From the NCBI RefSeq assembly GCF_000412335.2, contig NZ_KE161030.1, forward strand, positions 2,580,526 through 2,644,525: a DNA stretch of 64,000 bases, read 5' to 3'. Source of the stretch: Cedecea davisae DSM 4568. GTDB taxonomy: Bacteria > Pseudomonadota > Gammaproteobacteria > Enterobacterales > Enterobacteriaceae. Below the pieces are notes generated by a model, which saw nothing but the letters and a program-made list of their open reading frames with translations, did no database searches and was not told the origin of the DNA. Position 1 is the first letter of the stretch; the number at the start of each line of letters is the position of its first letter. Below, one piece after another: positions 1-10,316 of this stretch. The translations under genes and the position numbers were made by a program.

Positions 1-992
1 AAGTTGTTGAACACCAGAAACGTTCGCCCCTGGCTATCATCCGGCGTCACCAGCCAGCCTTTTTGCGAGGAGGCAGGCAGCATTAAACCGCCCGGCAGCG
101 TTACCCCCAGTTTTTGCCAGCGGGCTACGGTTTTCCCCTGCCCCGGCCGGGTTCCCGCCAGCGCGCTGTTAAAACCGGAGGGAAGCCTGACTTCAAATCC
201 CCAGTTGCCTCCAGAGCGCCATCCTTCGGTCGCCAGATAGTTGGCCGTGGAGGCAAAAACGTCGCTGGTGTTGTTCCAGATATCAATCTTGCCGTCTCCG
301 TCGCCGTCTTTGCCATAGCGCAGCAGGGAGCTGGGCATAAACTGGTTTTGCCCCATCGCCCCGGCCCATGAACCTTTCATCTGCTCCGCGCTAATATCGC
401 CACGCTGAATAATTTTTAGAGCGGCTATCAATTCTTTAGTGAAAAATGCCTCGCGTCGACCTTCAAAAGCCAGCGTTGCCAGGGCGGAGATAACATCCTC
501 TTTGCCCTGAAGCTTGCCAAAGTGACTTTCCATCGCCCATAACGCGACAATGTAGTTACTCTGTACGCCGCTTCTGGCGCTGACTCTGGCAAGCTCTTCA
601 CGGTGCTGTAACGCCAGGCTTCGCGCCTGCTTTATTTTTGCCGGAGTAATAACCCGCTTCAGGTAATCATCAAGAGTTATTTTCTTCTCCAGCTGATTAC
701 GGTCGGATTTAATTACCCGGTCAACAAAATGAATATGGGCAAAGGCCGACTTCAGGGTGGCATTACCGATCCCCTGAGCTTTGGCTTCGGTTTTTAGTTT
801 TGCTACAAAGGCCGGGAATTCAGCGGGGTCGCGCCCCTGTTCGGCCAGTGTGGTAACGGACGGCGCGGGAGATGCTTTTGCCTGAGGAGTCGCGGAGGCG
901 GCGGGTGCCGCCTCTGCTTTAGACGTTTGGCCGTAACAACTGGCAAGCATTAAGGCGCTGAGGGTCAAACAAAATGCCGAAGTTTTCATCAT
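1..992 (-). CDS. Lytic murein transglycosylase lipoprotein, MltB family (partial, 3' end outside window)
   Basis: The gene runs off the left edge, so only about 330 N-terminal residues are visible. The product should cleave glycan strands of peptidoglycan at the outer-membrane inner face, forming anhydromuramyl ends. The N-terminus has a lipoprotein signal with lipobox LASC (Cys19), followed by a low-complexity Ala/Pro stretch. The SLT_2-type catalytic core contains ALWAMESHFG, whose Glu near residue 155 is the expected acid/base. Two ATGs lie in tandem at 992 and 989, next to a GGAAGG ribosome site. The spacing is short for 992 and slightly better for 989. It lies convergent to nothing and reads the same way as ycgL. 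The family is clear, but the exact paralogue is not. Confidence 0.85.
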   Translation of the reverse strand, partial: MMKTSAFCLTLSALMLASCYGQTSKAEAAPAASATPQAKASPAPSVTTLAEQGRDPAEFPAFVAKLKTEAKAQGIGNATLKSAFAHIHFVDRVIKSDRNQLEKKITLDDYLKRVITPAKIKQARSLALQHREELARVSARSGVQSNYIVALWAMESHFGKLQGKEDVISALATLAFEGRREAFFTKELIAALKIIQRGDISAEQMKGSWAGAMGQNQFMPSSLLRYGKDGDGDGKIDIWNNTSDVFASTANYLATEGWRSGGNWGFEVRLPSGFNSALAGTRPGQGKTVARWQKLGVTLPGGLMLPASSQKGWLVTPDDSQGRTFLVFNN

Positions 993-1064
993 CCTTCCCG
1001 CGATTATTTGTTTTACACATCTTCATGCTTAATGCCCGGAAAAGATTTACCGGCAGTCCGAATT

Positions 1065-1340
1065 TTATTTTTTAGGACTATTTTCCAGGTGCATTGTCAG
1101 CAAACTTTCAATCGGCGGCGGCAGCTGCAAATAATAACCTTCACTTTCCAGTGCCTGTTTAACTTTTTCAAGATCGGCGTTAACCAGTTTCTTACTGCCA
1201 TCCAGCGGCAGCAGCATCGACAGCACGGGTTTACCAAAGCCTTTCATCAGTTCTTCCGGCACGCGGGAGAAATCGTCCTTTTTTTCGACATAAAGATAAG
1301 TCTGGTCACGTTTGGTACTTCTGTAGATCACACAAAACAT
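1065..1340 (-). CDS. ycgL: YcgL family protein of unknown function
   Basis: This 91-residue soluble protein is nearly colinear with E. coli YcgL. It starts MFCVIYRS, then has the conserved [19 protein letters not shown] and YYLQLPPP segments. No signal peptide or membrane segment is seen. The biochemical role is unknown in the family. It is divergent from minC, with about 125 bp between the starts, so both promoters must lie at roughly 1341-1466. E. coli YcgL is longer at both ends. The conserved MFCVIYRS start supports the start chosen here. Confidence 0.9.
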   Translation of the reverse strand: MFCVIYRSTKRDQTYLYVEKKDDFSRVPEELMKGFGKPVLSMLLPLDGSKKLVNADLEKVKQALESEGYYLQLPPPIESLLTMHLENSPKK

Positions 1341-1466
1341 TTTTTTTACTCTATTTTCGCCAGCTTGTGGCTTGCCTGAATATAAGCTGGACTATAACAT
1401 GCCTGGTGTACTTCGGAATATCGTCCCACAATTGTGGGGATTGAAACTGAATTGAGTAAGGCCAGG

Positions 1467-2177
1467 ATGTCAAACACGCCAATCGAGTTAAAGGGCAGCA
1501 GTTTTACCTTATCTGTGGTTCATTTGCATGATGCACAACCCGAGGTTATTCGCCAGGCTCTGGAAGACAAAATCGCCCAGGCGCCGGCGTTTTTAAAAAA
1601 TGCCCCGGTAGTGGTTAACGTCGCCAGCCTCGATGGTTCCGTCAACTGGAAAAAAGTACAGCAGGCCGTGACTTCCACCGGCCTGCGCGTGGTGGGGATC
1701 AGCGGCTGTAAAGATGAGGCCTTAAAAGCCGAAATCGAGCGGGCTGGCCTGCCATTGTTAAGTGAAGGGAAAGAAAAGGTTGTCAGAACGCCAAAGGCCG
1801 CCCCCGCTGAGCCGGTGGTGGTCGCTGCGCCAACTGTTACCCCTGTCACAAAAACACGCTTAATTGATGCCCCCGTGCGTTCCGGGCAGCGCATTTATGC
1901 GCCAAACTGTGACCTGATTGTGACCAATCATGTTAGCGCCGGTGCAGAACTGATAGCAGATGGTAATATTCATATCTACGGCGTGATGCGTGGCCGTGCG
2001 CTGGCCGGTGCCAGCGGCGAACGTGATGCACAAATATTTTGTACTAACCTGGTAGCAGAGCTGGTCTCTATAGCGGGCGAATACTGGCTGAGTGAGCAGA
2101 TCCCAGCCGATTATTATGGAAAAGCGGCCCGCCTTAGCCTGGCGGGTGGCGCACTTTCCGTTCAACCTTTGAATTAA
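1467..2177 (+). CDS. minC: Septum site-determining protein MinC (FtsZ assembly inhibitor)
   Basis: MinC blocks Z-ring assembly away from midcell when recruited to the membrane by MinD. The 236-residue product has the N-terminal FtsZ-antagonist domain (about 1-105), a Pro/Ala-rich linker (about 106-128), and a C-terminal beta-helix dimer domain containing RSGQRIYAP (about 138-146), the region that contacts MinD. An in-frame ATG 33 bp upstream would add 11 residues. The start at 1467 was chosen because [20 protein letters not shown] matches the known N-terminus. It is the first gene of minCDE, with 24 bp to minD. Confidence 0.97.
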   Translation: MSNTPIELKGSSFTLSVVHLHDAQPEVIRQALEDKIAQAPAFLKNAPVVVNVASLDGSVNWKKVQQAVTSTGLRVVGISGCKDEALKAEIERAGLPLLSEGKEKVVRTPKAAPAEPVVVAAPTVTPVTKTRLIDAPVRSGQRIYAPNCDLIVTNHVSAGAELIADGNIHIYGVMRGRALAGASGERDAQIFCTNLVAELVSIAGEYWLSEQIPADYYGKAARLSLAGGALSVQPLN

Positions 2178-2201
2178 GCCCTTTTAACAAGGAAATCCTT
2201 T

Positions 2202-3014
2202 ATGGCACGCATTATTGTTGTTACATCGGGTAAAGGGGGCGTCGGTAAGACCACGTCCAGCGCGGCCATCGCTACGGGTTTGGCCCAAAAGGGAAGAAAA
2301 ACCGTGGTTATCGATTTCGACATCGGCCTGCGTAACCTCGACCTGATTATGGGTTGTGAGCGCCGCGTGGTGTACGACTTCGTTAACGTTATTCAGGGTG
2401 ACGCGACGCTTAACCAGGCGCTGATCCGCGATAAACGTACCGAACAGCTTTATATCCTGCCTGCTTCACAAACCCGCGATAAAGACGCACTGACCCGCGA
2501 AGGCGTGGCCAAAGTGCTGGAAGACCTGAAAAACATGGACTTCGAGTTTATCGTTTGTGATTCCCCGGCAGGCATCGAAACCGGTGCGCTGATGGCGCTC
2601 TATTTTGCAGATGAAGCTGTTATCACCACCAACCCGGAAGTCTCCTCGGTGCGTGACTCAGACCGTATTCTCGGCATCCTTTCTTCCAAATCCCGTCGCG
2701 CTGAAAACGGTGAAGATCCGATTAAAGAGCACCTGCTGTTAACCCGTTACAACCCGGGCCGCGTCAGCAGAGGCGACATGTTGAGCATGGAAGATGTGCT
2801 TGAAATTCTGCGTATTCCGCTGGTTGGGGTTATCCCGGAAGACCAGTCGGTGCTGCGCGCGTCTAACCAGGGCGAGCCGGTTATTCTTGACGCCGAGTCT
2901 GATGCGGGTAAAGCCTACTCAGATACCGTTGAACGCCTGCTCGGAGAAGAACGCCCTTTCCGCTTCATTGAAGAAGAGAAGAAGGGTTTCCTGAAACGCC
3001 TGTTCGGAGGATAA
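2202..3014 (+). CDS. minD: Septum site-determining ATPase MinD
   Basis: This ParA/MinD-type ATPase of 270 residues dimerises on ATP binding, sits on the inner membrane and carries MinC to the poles. The deviant Walker A motif GKGGVGKT is at residues 10-17, with both signature lysines. The C-terminal amphipathic membrane-targeting helix ends in GFLKRLFGG. AAGGAAATCC precedes the ATG. The length equals that of E. coli MinD. Only three bases separate its stop from minE, so the two are likely translationally coupled. Confidence 0.98.
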   Translation: MARIIVVTSGKGGVGKTTSSAAIATGLAQKGRKTVVIDFDIGLRNLDLIMGCERRVVYDFVNVIQGDATLNQALIRDKRTEQLYILPASQTRDKDALTREGVAKVLEDLKNMDFEFIVCDSPAGIETGALMALYFADEAVITTNPEVSSVRDSDRILGILSSKSRRAENGEDPIKEHLLLTRYNPGRVSRGDMLSMEDVLEILRIPLVGVIPEDQSVLRASNQGEPVILDAESDAGKAYSDTVERLLGEERPFRFIEEEKKGFLKRLFGG

Positions 3015-3017
3015 GTT

Positions 3018-3293
3018 ATGGCATTACTCGACTTTTTTCTGTCACGAAAAAAGAACACCGCCAACATCGCCAAAGAGCGTTTACAGATTATCGTGGCCGA
3101 GCGCCGTCGTAGTGATGCAGAGCCGCACTACCTGCCTCAGCTACGCAAAGATATTCTTGAGGTGATTTGTAAATACGTGCAGATCGACCCGGAAATGGTC
3201 AGCGTACAGCTGGAACAAAGGGACGGTGATATTTCGATCCTGGAGCTGAACGTTACGCTGCCGGAAGCGGAAGAAGCAAGCAAGTCTGCCTGA
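3018..3293 (+). CDS. minE: Cell division topological specificity factor MinE
   Basis: MinE stimulates MinD ATP hydrolysis and drives pole-to-pole oscillation. The 91-residue protein has an N-terminal membrane-targeting segment ([16 protein letters not shown]), a MinD-contact helix with [12 protein letters not shown], and the C-terminal topological-specificity beta domain. It is three residues longer than the usual 88, with a variable acidic tail. It is the last gene of minCDE and is followed directly by an intrinsic terminator. Confidence 0.97.
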   Translation: MALLDFFLSRKKNTANIAKERLQIIVAERRRSDAEPHYLPQLRKDILEVICKYVQIDPEMVSVQLEQRDGDISILELNVTLPEAEEASKSA

Positions 3294-3297
3294 ATTA

Positions 3298-3333
3298 AAA
3301 AACCCCCTGCATTTGTCAGGGGGTTTTATTTTT
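3298..3333 (+). terminator. Rho-independent terminator of minCDE
   Basis: CCCCCTG (3303-3309) pairs with CAGGGGG (3317-3323) around a seven-base loop and is followed by TTTTATTTTT. It begins within ten bases of the minE stop. Confidence 0.9.
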
Positions 3334-3436
3334 CAGAGATCGCTAAAATCTTATTAAGATCTTTCTTAGCAACACCCTGCCAATATATTTCGACCTGAAA
3401 ATAATACTGTGATTATTTCCAGGTGACGAGACTTTC

Positions 3437-4558
3437 TTAATAATCAGCCAGCAGTTTTGTTAACGCTTCGGCCATTAATTCAGCGCGCCAGCCGCTAATT
3501 AATTCCGGCTCAACGGCCTGTGGCTTCAATTTCCAGTGCCAGTTCAGCAGCTGGTTTATTTGGCGGCGTGAAGCCAGCAGCTCGGCGCTAAGCCCTTTTG
3601 CTTCGCTAACTTCCTGCACCAGCGCCTTGATAGCTTTAAATACCCGGCGGTAACCCGGCATATCTACCAGATTTTGTAACGGCTCCGGCAATTCACTCTC
3701 AGGCAACGCCTGAGCTTCGGCTACCATCGCCACCAGCGCTTTACCGTGGAAGCGGATTTCGCTGCCGCTAAGGCCCAAAGCGTCCAGCTCTCCGAGCGAG
3801 CCAGGCATATAACGCGCAACCTGCCAGAGATTTTCCTCGCGTACCACGAAGTTGACCGCCATATCACGCTCGCGCGCCTTACGCAGACGCCAGGCCGCCA
3901 GCTTTTTGAGGCAGGCAAGCTGGCGAGTGCGCAGCTGCCACGCGTTGCTAATTTCGCGCCATGCCTCTTCCGGATCCAGCTGATCGCGACGGCGAGTACA
4001 CATCAGGCGGCATTCATCCAGAGCCGCGCTCATCCAGCCTGCCGCTTCGGTTTCTGCCATCAGCTTTTGCGCGATCGGCAGCAGGTAAAGCACGTCCGCT
4101 GCGGCATATTCACACTGGCGCTCGGTCAGCGGGCGTGCCAGCCAGTCGGTGCGGGATTCGCTTTTGTCCAGCGCGATGCCGGTATATGACTCAACGATGG
4201 TAGCGAAGCCGCAGGAGAGCGGGCGCCCGGTGAATGATGCAAGAATTTGGGTATCGATAAACGGATCCGGCAACATGCCAAAAGCGTTCAGGAAGACTTC
4301 GAGATCTTCGCTACCGGCGTGCAGGTATTTAACCGTATCGGGATCCTGCAGAAGCGCTTTAAACGGCGACCAGTCGCTAATGGCTAGCGGGTCTATCAAC
4401 GAGGCCTGCTGGCCGTCATAGAGTTGGATCAGGCCCAGCTGCGGGTAATAAGTACGGGTGCGGACAAATTCGGTGTCCAGCGCCAGCGCGGGGAACTGAC
4501 GAGCGGCCTGGCAGACGGCGGCCAGTCCTTCATCGGTAGTAATCATCTGGTAGGTCAA
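3437..4558 (-). CDS. rnd: Ribonuclease D
   Basis: This 3'-5' exoribonuclease trims tRNA precursors and other small stable RNAs. It has 373 residues, against 375 in E. coli. The DEDD exonuclease motifs are visible: ExoI with Asp28 and Glu30 (ALDTEFVR), ExoII with Asp85 (HAGSEDLEVF), and ExoIII with Tyr151 and Asp155 (CEYAAADVLYL). An HRDC domain follows (about 205-290). The start is a TTG at 4558, preceded by AAGAGAA. The E. coli gene also uses UUG. The leader just upstream holds a UUCG hairpin and a U run, which are annotated separately. Confidence 0.96.
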   Translation of the reverse strand: MTYQMITTDEGLAAVCQAARQFPALALDTEFVRTRTYYPQLGLIQLYDGQQASLIDPLAISDWSPFKALLQDPDTVKYLHAGSEDLEVFLNAFGMLPDPFIDTQILASFTGRPLSCGFATIVESYTGIALDKSESRTDWLARPLTERQCEYAAADVLYLLPIAQKLMAETEAAGWMSAALDECRLMCTRRRDQLDPEEAWREISNAWQLRTRQLACLKKLAAWRLRKARERDMAVNFVVREENLWQVARYMPGSLGELDALGLSGSEIRFHGKALVAMVAEAQALPESELPEPLQNLVDMPGYRRVFKAIKALVQEVSEAKGLSAELLASRRQINQLLNWHWKLKPQAVEPELISGWRAELMAEALTKLLADY

Positions 4559-4584
4559 ATTCAGTTCTCTTAGGTTGCGCCCAT

Positions 4585-4607
4585 AAAAAATGCCGGCGAA
4601 CCGGCAT
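4585..4607 (-). terminator. Hairpin plus U-run between fadD and rnd
   Basis: On the minus strand ATGCCGG-TTCG-CCGGCAT is followed by TTTTTTA. It looks like the fadD terminator and also forms the leader of rnd, ending about 27 bases before the TTG start. In E. coli a U-rich stretch at this place is reported to be needed for rnd translation. Confidence 0.85.
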
Positions 4608-4627
4608 CAGGACGAGTGACTTGGAGC

Positions 4628-6313
4628 TCAGACGTTATTGTTGCCTGTCTTGCTCGCTTCGTCACGTAGTTCTCGTCGTAAAATCTTCCCGACGTTAGAT
4701 TTAGGCAGTTCCGTGCGGAATTCTACCAGTTTCGGCACCTTATAGCCGGTCAGTTGGCGGCGGCAGAAGGCAATCAGCGCCTCTTCGGTCAGGGCCGGAT
4801 CTTTCTTCACCACGAAGATTTTTACGTTTTCGCCGCTAACGCCAGCAGGAACGCCCACGGCCGCAACTTCCAGCACGCCTTCGTTCTGCATCACCACATC
4901 TTCGATTTCGTTTGGATAAACGTTAAATCCGGAAACGAGGATCATGTCTTTTTTGCGGTCAACGATGTTCATAAAACCTTCGTCGTTCATTACCGCAATA
5001 TCGCCGGTGCGCAGCCAGCCATCCTTGAGGATCTCATCGGTCTCTTTAGGGCGCTGCCAGTAGCCAAGCATCACCTGCGGGCCTTTAACGCACAGTTCGC
5101 CAGGTTCGCCCGTCGGCACTTCGTTGCCTTCATCATCAATGAGCTTCACGTCGGTTGACGGCACGGGCAGGCCGATAGAGCCGCTGTGGTAATCAATGTC
5201 GTGCGGGTTTGCGCTGACCAGAGGCGCGCACTCCGTCAGCCCGTAGCCTTCAAGCAGGTAACGGCCGGTAAGCTTTTCCCAGCGCTCGGCAACGGCATGT
5301 TGAACCGGCATCCCGCCGCCTGCCGAAAGATGCAGGCTGGAGAAGTCGAGCTGCTGGAAGTCTTTATTATTCAGCAGCGCGTTAAAGAGCGTGTTTACGC
5401 CGGTCATGGCGGTGAACGGATATTTCGCCAGCTCCTTCACCAGGCCCGGAATATCACGCGGGTTGGTGATTAGCAGGTTTTGCCCGCCGATGTCGATAAA
5501 CAGCAGGCAGTTAATGGTCAGAGCAAAGATGTGGTACAGCGGCAGCGGGGTCACCACCAGCTCCTTGCCTTCGTGCAGCAGCGGGCTGTATGCCGCCCTC
5601 ACCTGTTCGAGGTTCGCCAGCATGTTGCGGTGGGTAAGCATTGCGCCCTTCGCCACGCCGGTGGTGCCGCCGGTATATTGCAGGAAGGCAAGATCGTCAT
5701 TGAGGATCTCAGGCTTGATGTACTGCATGCGGTAGCCGCTTTGCAGCGCCCGGCGGAAGGAAATAGCGTGTGGCAGATGGTATTTTGGCACCAGACGCTT
5801 AATGTACTTCACCACAAAGTTAACCAGCGTGCCTTTTGCCCCGGAGATTTGATCGCCAAGCCGGGTCAGGATCACATGCTTAACCTGCGTTTTTTCGACA
5901 ACTTTTTCCAGCGTGTGGGCAAAGTTCGACACTATAACGATAGCGCTGGCGCCGCTGTCGTTCAGCTGGTGCTCCAGCTCGCGCGGGGTATAAAGCGGGT
6001 TAACGTTAACCACCACCATTCCGGCACGTAAAATACCAAATAGCGCCACCGGATATTGCAGCAGGTTTGGCATCATCAGCGCTACGCGGTCGCCTTTCTT
6101 AAGACCCAGCCCCTGCTGCAAGTAAGCGGCAAATGCCCGGCTGCGCTCTTCCAGTTTACGGAAGGTCATCACCTCACCCATATTGATAAAGGCGGGCTTA
6201 TCGGCATAGCGAGTCACGGCCTGCTCAAACATATCAACCAGGGATTGATAGCGATCGGGATTTATTTCAGCCGCAACGTCGGCCGGGTAGCGGTTAAGCC
6301 AAACCTTATTCAA
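4628..6313 (-). CDS. fadD: Long-chain fatty acyl-CoA synthetase
   Basis: FadD activates imported long-chain fatty acids with ATP and CoA at the inner face of the inner membrane, feeding beta-oxidation. The 561-residue product equals the E. coli length. The ATP/AMP signature [18 protein letters not shown] is near residue 213. The FACS motif ([16 protein letters not shown], then [19 protein letters not shown]) is near 430-460. The start chosen is TTG at 6313, with AGAGGTGG five bases before it, matching the E. coli N-terminus (KKVWLNRYP). An ATG 33 bp upstream would add 11 non-conserved residues. A FadR-like operator lies upstream. Confidence 0.97.
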   Translation of the reverse strand: MNKVWLNRYPADVAAEINPDRYQSLVDMFEQAVTRYADKPAFINMGEVMTFRKLEERSRAFAAYLQQGLGLKKGDRVALMMPNLLQYPVALFGILRAGMVVVNVNPLYTPRELEHQLNDSGASAIVIVSNFAHTLEKVVEKTQVKHVILTRLGDQISGAKGTLVNFVVKYIKRLVPKYHLPHAISFRRALQSGYRMQYIKPEILNDDLAFLQYTGGTTGVAKGAMLTHRNMLANLEQVRAAYSPLLHEGKELVVTPLPLYHIFALTINCLLFIDIGGQNLLITNPRDIPGLVKELAKYPFTAMTGVNTLFNALLNNKDFQQLDFSSLHLSAGGGMPVQHAVAERWEKLTGRYLLEGYGLTECAPLVSANPHDIDYHSGSIGLPVPSTDVKLIDDEGNEVPTGEPGELCVKGPQVMLGYWQRPKETDEILKDGWLRTGDIAVMNDEGFMNIVDRKKDMILVSGFNVYPNEIEDVVMQNEGVLEVAAVGVPAGVSGENVKIFVVKKDPALTEEALIAFCRRQLTGYKVPKLVEFRTELPKSNVGKILRRELRDEASKTGNNNV

Positions 6314-6385
6314 GGATCCACCTCTGAAATTATTATTTGTCGTCATCACAACCCCAGGCAACACACATTTCGTTAACATAATATT

Positions 6386-6402
6386 AACTCAGCGTACCAG
6401 TT
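6386..6402 (-). promoter_or_regulatory. Putative FadR operator upstream of fadD
   Basis: On the minus strand AACTGGTACGCTGAGTT closely matches the FadR consensus and the known E. coli fadD operator form (AGCTGGTATGATGAGTT). FadR represses fadD until bound by long-chain acyl-CoA. It was read by eye with no scoring run. Confidence 0.7.
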
Positions 6403-6462
6403 TATTAATTAGCCTGATTAAAGGTTGCGAAGCGCATCACTAAATTTTTTCATCCGTCCTGG

Positions 6463-6494
6463 ATAAAAACAAACAGCGGCCAGGCCGCTGTTTG
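6463..6494 (-). terminator. Terminator downstream of yeaY
   Basis: On the minus strand AAACAGCGGCC and GGCCGCTGTTT form a long near-perfect stem followed by TGTTTTTATCC. It lies 23 bases past the yeaY stop, separating yeaY from fadD. Confidence 0.8.
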
Positions 6495-6516
6495 AAAGTA
6501 TTTTTAAAACAACAGA

Positions 6517-7107
6517 TTATTCGGTTACAACGGTTTGCACCTGTGCGGGCCCCGGGTTATACCATCCGCCCCACATGCCGTAGTGGCCGCGGTACGGGTA
6601 AGGCCCGCCCCAGAACCACGGGTCAATTGGCTGCGGCGGCATCACCACCTGCTGGGTAACGTTCCAGCGTTTATAGCCGATGGCCTGCATGGTCATAAAC
6701 TTATAAGGCGTCTGGCCGATTTTCCCCTCGGTGGTGCCGGTAATCGGCCCAACTACGGTCACCAGCTGGTTTCGGAAGTCTACCGGATCGAGGAAACCGT
6801 TCACGTCCGCATAAATGCGGCCATGAGAAGGCTCGTTCAGGGCCGGCCGGGCACCTTCATCCAGGCTAACGGTGGCAATCTCCAGACGGGTTTTCCCCTT
6901 CAGATTATCCACATTGACCACCCGACCACCGAAGCGAGCTTCCTGCCCTACATAAAGATTTGGAGCGCTCATTACCGCCGTCAAATCTTGCTGAGGCGTC
7001 GCGGAAGTCCCTTTAATGGCATCCGGCACGCTAACGCAGCCGCTTAAAACCAGCGCTGCCGTGGCGGCAAGCAGCCAACTGCACTTTTTAACATTACGAA
7101 CAGCCAT
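6517..7107 (-). CDS. yeaY: Slp family outer-membrane lipoprotein YeaY
   Basis: The 196-residue product has a lipoprotein signal peptide with lipobox LSGC and lipidated Cys24. The Slp-family core follows ([44 protein letters not shown]), with a Gly/Tyr/Trp-rich C-terminal tail (about 160-190). Colinearity with E. coli YeaY is very high. The function is unknown. The related Slp is starvation- and stationary-phase-induced, and yeaY is associated with sigma-E in E. coli. It lies downstream of tsaB on the same strand, with a 40 bp gap. Confidence 0.93.
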   Translation of the reverse strand: MAVRNVKKCSWLLAATAALVLSGCVSVPDAIKGTSATPQQDLTAVMSAPNLYVGQEARFGGRVVNVDNLKGKTRLEIATVSLDEGARPALNEPSHGRIYADVNGFLDPVDFRNQLVTVVGPITGTTEGKIGQTPYKFMTMQAIGYKRWNVTQQVVMPPQPIDPWFWGGPYPYRGHYGMWGGWYNPGPAQVQTVVTE

Positions 7108-7147
7108 ACCTCATCTCCTTACCTCTGCCCCGTTCAGGGCGCGGGCA

Positions 7148-7843
7148 TTACTCTCTGCCGGGAAGCTTTTTCCAGGTCACTTCATTGCGCAGATAGACCG
7201 GCTCGGCGTGCTCAACGGCGACGGTTTGCCCGGCGTTGAAGGCCAGCAGCGCGAGCGGCAGCATATCTTCCGCTTCGGGCAGCGTGGTTTCACCGTCCTG
7301 CAATATAAGCCCGCTATCCTGAGCCATATCAGGCCAGGCCTGCCAGCCTGTACCGACTGTAGCCCAGCTCCCGCTGAGTTGTTTCAACCGGGCGGCAACG
7401 GCGTCCGGCTTAAGCACGGCTTCACTTTCTTCACCGTGCCAGACGCCCTGCTCGTCTCGCTGATATTCGGCCCAGTAAACTTCACCCATGCGGGCGTCGA
7501 TAGCCGCCAGCACGCGGGTCGCCCCGGTACGGCGGAACGCACCCTGTGCCATTGTGGCAAGCGTAGATACGCCAATCATCGGCAGTTCGGCACCCAGCGC
7601 CAGTCCCTGCGCAATACCAATACCAATTCGCACGCCGGTAAAACTCCCCGGGCCGCGCCCGTAGGCGAGTGCGTCCACATCAGACAAAGTAATTTCGCCC
7701 TGGTTCAGGATGTCCCGCACCATTGGCAAAATTCTTTGAGTATGCTCGCGCGGGCAGAGTTCGAAATGGGCGTACGACGCCGCGTCGTTTTGCAGGGCAA
7801 CAGAACAAGCTTCTGTTGCGGTATCGATGGCTAAAATTCGCAT
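7148..7843 (-). CDS. tsaB: tRNA threonylcarbamoyladenosine biosynthesis protein TsaB
   Basis: TsaB partners with TsaD and TsaE in making t6A37 on ANN-decoding tRNAs, and is essential in many bacteria. The 231-residue product starts [17 protein letters not shown] and contains [23 protein letters not shown], typical of the ASKHA fold without a complete ATP site. An upstream in-frame start 33 bp away was rejected because the family begins at MRILAID. It lies between yoaA and yeaY on the same strand, as in E. coli. Confidence 0.96.
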   Translation of the reverse strand: MRILAIDTATEACSVALQNDAASYAHFELCPREHTQRILPMVRDILNQGEITLSDVDALAYGRGPGSFTGVRIGIGIAQGLALGAELPMIGVSTLATMAQGAFRRTGATRVLAAIDARMGEVYWAEYQRDEQGVWHGEESEAVLKPDAVAARLKQLSGSWATVGTGWQAWPDMAQDSGLILQDGETTLPEAEDMLPLALLAFNAGQTVAVEHAEPVYLRNEVTWKKLPGRE

Positions 7844-7911
7844 GGACTTGCCAACCTCTGGCGGAGATAAGGTCAAAAAACGGCGCGCATCATACCATAG
7901 CCTGGCACAAA

Positions 7912-9822
7912 TTACTGCCGGGCTGTGGCATTGAGGAACTCAACTGCCCGATTTATGTCCCGCGTGCGGGGCGTCGGCGGCAGGCTATTGAGGAAAACCG
8001 CGCCATAAGGACGCATTACAAGGCGGTTGTCGCAGATAACCAGCACGCCTCTGTCTTCCACGTCGCGGATCAGGCGGCCAACACCCTGTTTTAGCGTGAT
8101 AACCGCATCCGGTAGCTGGACGTCGTCAAACGGCTCGCCGCCGCGCAGGCGGCAGTCTTCCATGCGCGCTTTAAGCAGCGGATCTTCCGGCGAGGTAAAC
8201 GGCAGTTTGTCGATTATCACCAGCGAGAGCGCGTCGCCTCTTACGTCAACGCCTTCCCAGAAGCTGCTGGTCGCCACCAGCAAAGCGTTACCGGCCTCCA
8301 CAAACTGCTGTAGCAGCTGCCCTTTACTGGTTTCGCCCTGCAACAGTACCGGCAGCGTCATGGTCGCGCGGAACTGCTCGGCAAGGTCCCGCATCATCGC
8401 GTGGGAGGTACACAGCATAAAACAGCGCCCGTTGTTGGCTTCGATAAGCGGGCGCAGCAGATTTGCCAGATGGCGAGCGCCGTGCGGCTGGTTTGGCGTT
8501 GGCAGCCCTCGGGGGACGCACAGCAGCGCCTGCTTTGCATAATCAAACGGGCTTGCCAGCAACAGCGTTTCCGCCTCTTCTATCCCCAGACGCTCGGTGA
8601 AATGGCTCATCTTGTCATTCACCGACAGCGTGGCCGAGGTGAATATCCAGCAGCCGGACTTCTCTCGAATCACTTCTTTGAACTTGTCGGCGACGGAAAG
8701 CGGCGTTAACGCGAGGGTAAAATGGCGCGAGTTGCATTCGTACCAGTAGCTGTAGCCCGGCTGGTTAATCTCTTTCAGGCGCTTGATGCGCCCGCGGTAA
8801 ACTACCGCTCGCTCGAAGGCGGCATCCAGCAGCGCTGAGCGCCCAAGGGAGAGCTTCGCCACATCGTAGCAAAGCTCCAGCGCGTCATCTAACAGCAGCA
8901 GCGCACGCTGAATGGTAGGTTCGGCCAGCAGCTCGCGCAGGTTGCCCCGGTAGCCGGGGTCGCCGAGCTGGAGCCGGAAGTCCTGGGTACGCTGCGCCAG
9001 GCTGTCGGCGCTTTTTTGCAGTTGCTGAGCGTCACGCACCTCGGTGCGGTAGGCAATTGAGATATCTTTGGCAAGGTCCAGAAGCTGGCGGCTGGAGATC
9101 GACTGGCCAAAATACTGGCTGGCGATATCAGGAATTTGGTGCGCTTCATCGAAGATAGTGACTTCTGCTTGCGGGATAAGCTCCGCAAAACCGCTCTCTT
9201 TCACCACCATATCGGCCAGATAGAGGTGATGGTTTACCACCACTACGTCAGCTTCCATCGCTTTTTTGCGCGCCTTCACCACAAAGCAGTCCTGATACTG
9301 CGGGCAGTCCTGCCCCAGGCAGTTATCGTTGGTGCTGGTGACCATCGGCCAGACGGTGGAATCCTCGGCTACCGAGCCGCAGGTGCTGATATCGCCGTCT
9401 ACGGTTTCAATCGCCCAGTTGCGCAGATGAACAACGTCGCTTAGCGCCTGTACCGGGAGATCGCCCCCCGCCAGCGCCTGCTGTTCAAGCCTTTCAAGGC
9501 AAAGATAGTTGGAGCGGCCTTTCAGCAACGCCACGCGCCCGTTGAATTTCAACGCGCCCGAAATGGTTGGCAGGTCACGGGAGAACAGCTGATCCTGTAA
9601 CGCCTTGGACCCGGTGGAGATAATGACTTTTTTACCAGAGCGCAGCGCGGGAGCAAGATAAGCGTAGGTTTTACCCGTCCCGGTTCCCGCCTCGACTACC
9701 AGCTCGCTGCCGGCTTTAATTGCTTTGCTTACCGCCTGCGCCATCTCGCGCTGGGCCTCTCGCGGCCTGAAGCCGGGGATCACCGTAGCCAGTTGGCCGT
9801 CTGCTGCAAAATCGTCCGTCAC
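7912..9822 (-). CDS. yoaA: DinG/XPD-like Fe-S DNA helicase YoaA
   Basis: This is a superfamily 2 5'-3' DNA helicase of 636 residues, the E. coli length. E. coli YoaA pairs with the DNA polymerase III chi subunit (HolC) in replication-fork repair. Walker A is EAGTGTGKT (about 44-52) and the DEAH box is FDEAHQ (about 224-229). Candidate 4Fe-4S ligands are Cys108, Cys168, Cys173 and Cys179. The C-terminal motif VI is QGVGRLIR. Its start (9822) is divergent from yoaB, with about 130 bp between them. It probably heads a yoaA-tsaB-yeaY transcript. Confidence 0.95.
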   Translation of the reverse strand: MTDDFAADGQLATVIPGFRPREAQREMAQAVSKAIKAGSELVVEAGTGTGKTYAYLAPALRSGKKVIISTGSKALQDQLFSRDLPTISGALKFNGRVALLKGRSNYLCLERLEQQALAGGDLPVQALSDVVHLRNWAIETVDGDISTCGSVAEDSTVWPMVTSTNDNCLGQDCPQYQDCFVVKARKKAMEADVVVVNHHLYLADMVVKESGFAELIPQAEVTIFDEAHQIPDIASQYFGQSISSRQLLDLAKDISIAYRTEVRDAQQLQKSADSLAQRTQDFRLQLGDPGYRGNLRELLAEPTIQRALLLLDDALELCYDVAKLSLGRSALLDAAFERAVVYRGRIKRLKEINQPGYSYWYECNSRHFTLALTPLSVADKFKEVIREKSGCWIFTSATLSVNDKMSHFTERLGIEEAETLLLASPFDYAKQALLCVPRGLPTPNQPHGARHLANLLRPLIEANNGRCFMLCTSHAMMRDLAEQFRATMTLPVLLQGETSKGQLLQQFVEAGNALLVATSSFWEGVDVRGDALSLVIIDKLPFTSPEDPLLKARMEDCRLRGGEPFDDVQLPDAVITLKQGVGRLIRDVEDRGVLVICDNRLVMRPYGAVFLNSLPPTPRTRDINRAVEFLNATARQ

Positions 9823-9950
9823 GTTACCCCCTGGTTAAATTGCCAGTGATTATGTCAGCCCCGGCCCGGTTAATCCAGCAAGCCGGTGGAACCCAAAGCG
9901 GGATTGTGGCAGGCTGTGCACCACATATCGTTTGTTGTTAAGGAGTTGCC

Positions 9951-10295
9951 ATGAGTATTGTGCGTATAAAACCTGAAGCCCGCTGGTCTGATGCTGTTAT
10001 TCATAACCAGACCCTGTACTACACCGGCGTACCTGAAAACCTCGATGCCGACGCCTACCAACAGACGGCCAATACCCTGGAACAGATAGACACCCTGCTG
10101 GCAGAACTGGGGAGCGACAAAACGCGCATTCTCGATGCCACCATTTTCCTGCCGGACGGCGCGGATTTTGCTGCGATGAATAAAGCGTGGGATGAGTGGG
10201 TGGTGGCAGGTCAGGCGCCGGTACGCTGCACCGTACAGGCTAAATTGATGAACCCGCGTTACAAAGTGGAAATCAAAATCATCGCAGCAGTGTAA
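9951..10295 (+). CDS. yoaB: RidA family protein YoaB
   Basis: This 114-residue YjgF/YER057c/UK114 (RidA) protein should act as a trimeric enamine/imine deaminase or a relative. It carries GVPENLDADAYQQTANTLEQIDTLLAELG and the RCTVQAKLMNPRYKVEI C-terminal motif with the substrate-site Arg. It has the same length as E. coli YoaB. AAGGAG lies seven bases before the ATG. The physiological substrate is not established. Confidence 0.94.
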   Translation: MSIVRIKPEARWSDAVIHNQTLYYTGVPENLDADAYQQTANTLEQIDTLLAELGSDKTRILDATIFLPDGADFAAMNKAWDEWVVAGQAPVRCTVQAKLMNPRYKVEIKIIAAV

Positions 10296-10316
10296 CGCAG
10301 AGCCGTTGAGGCCCGG

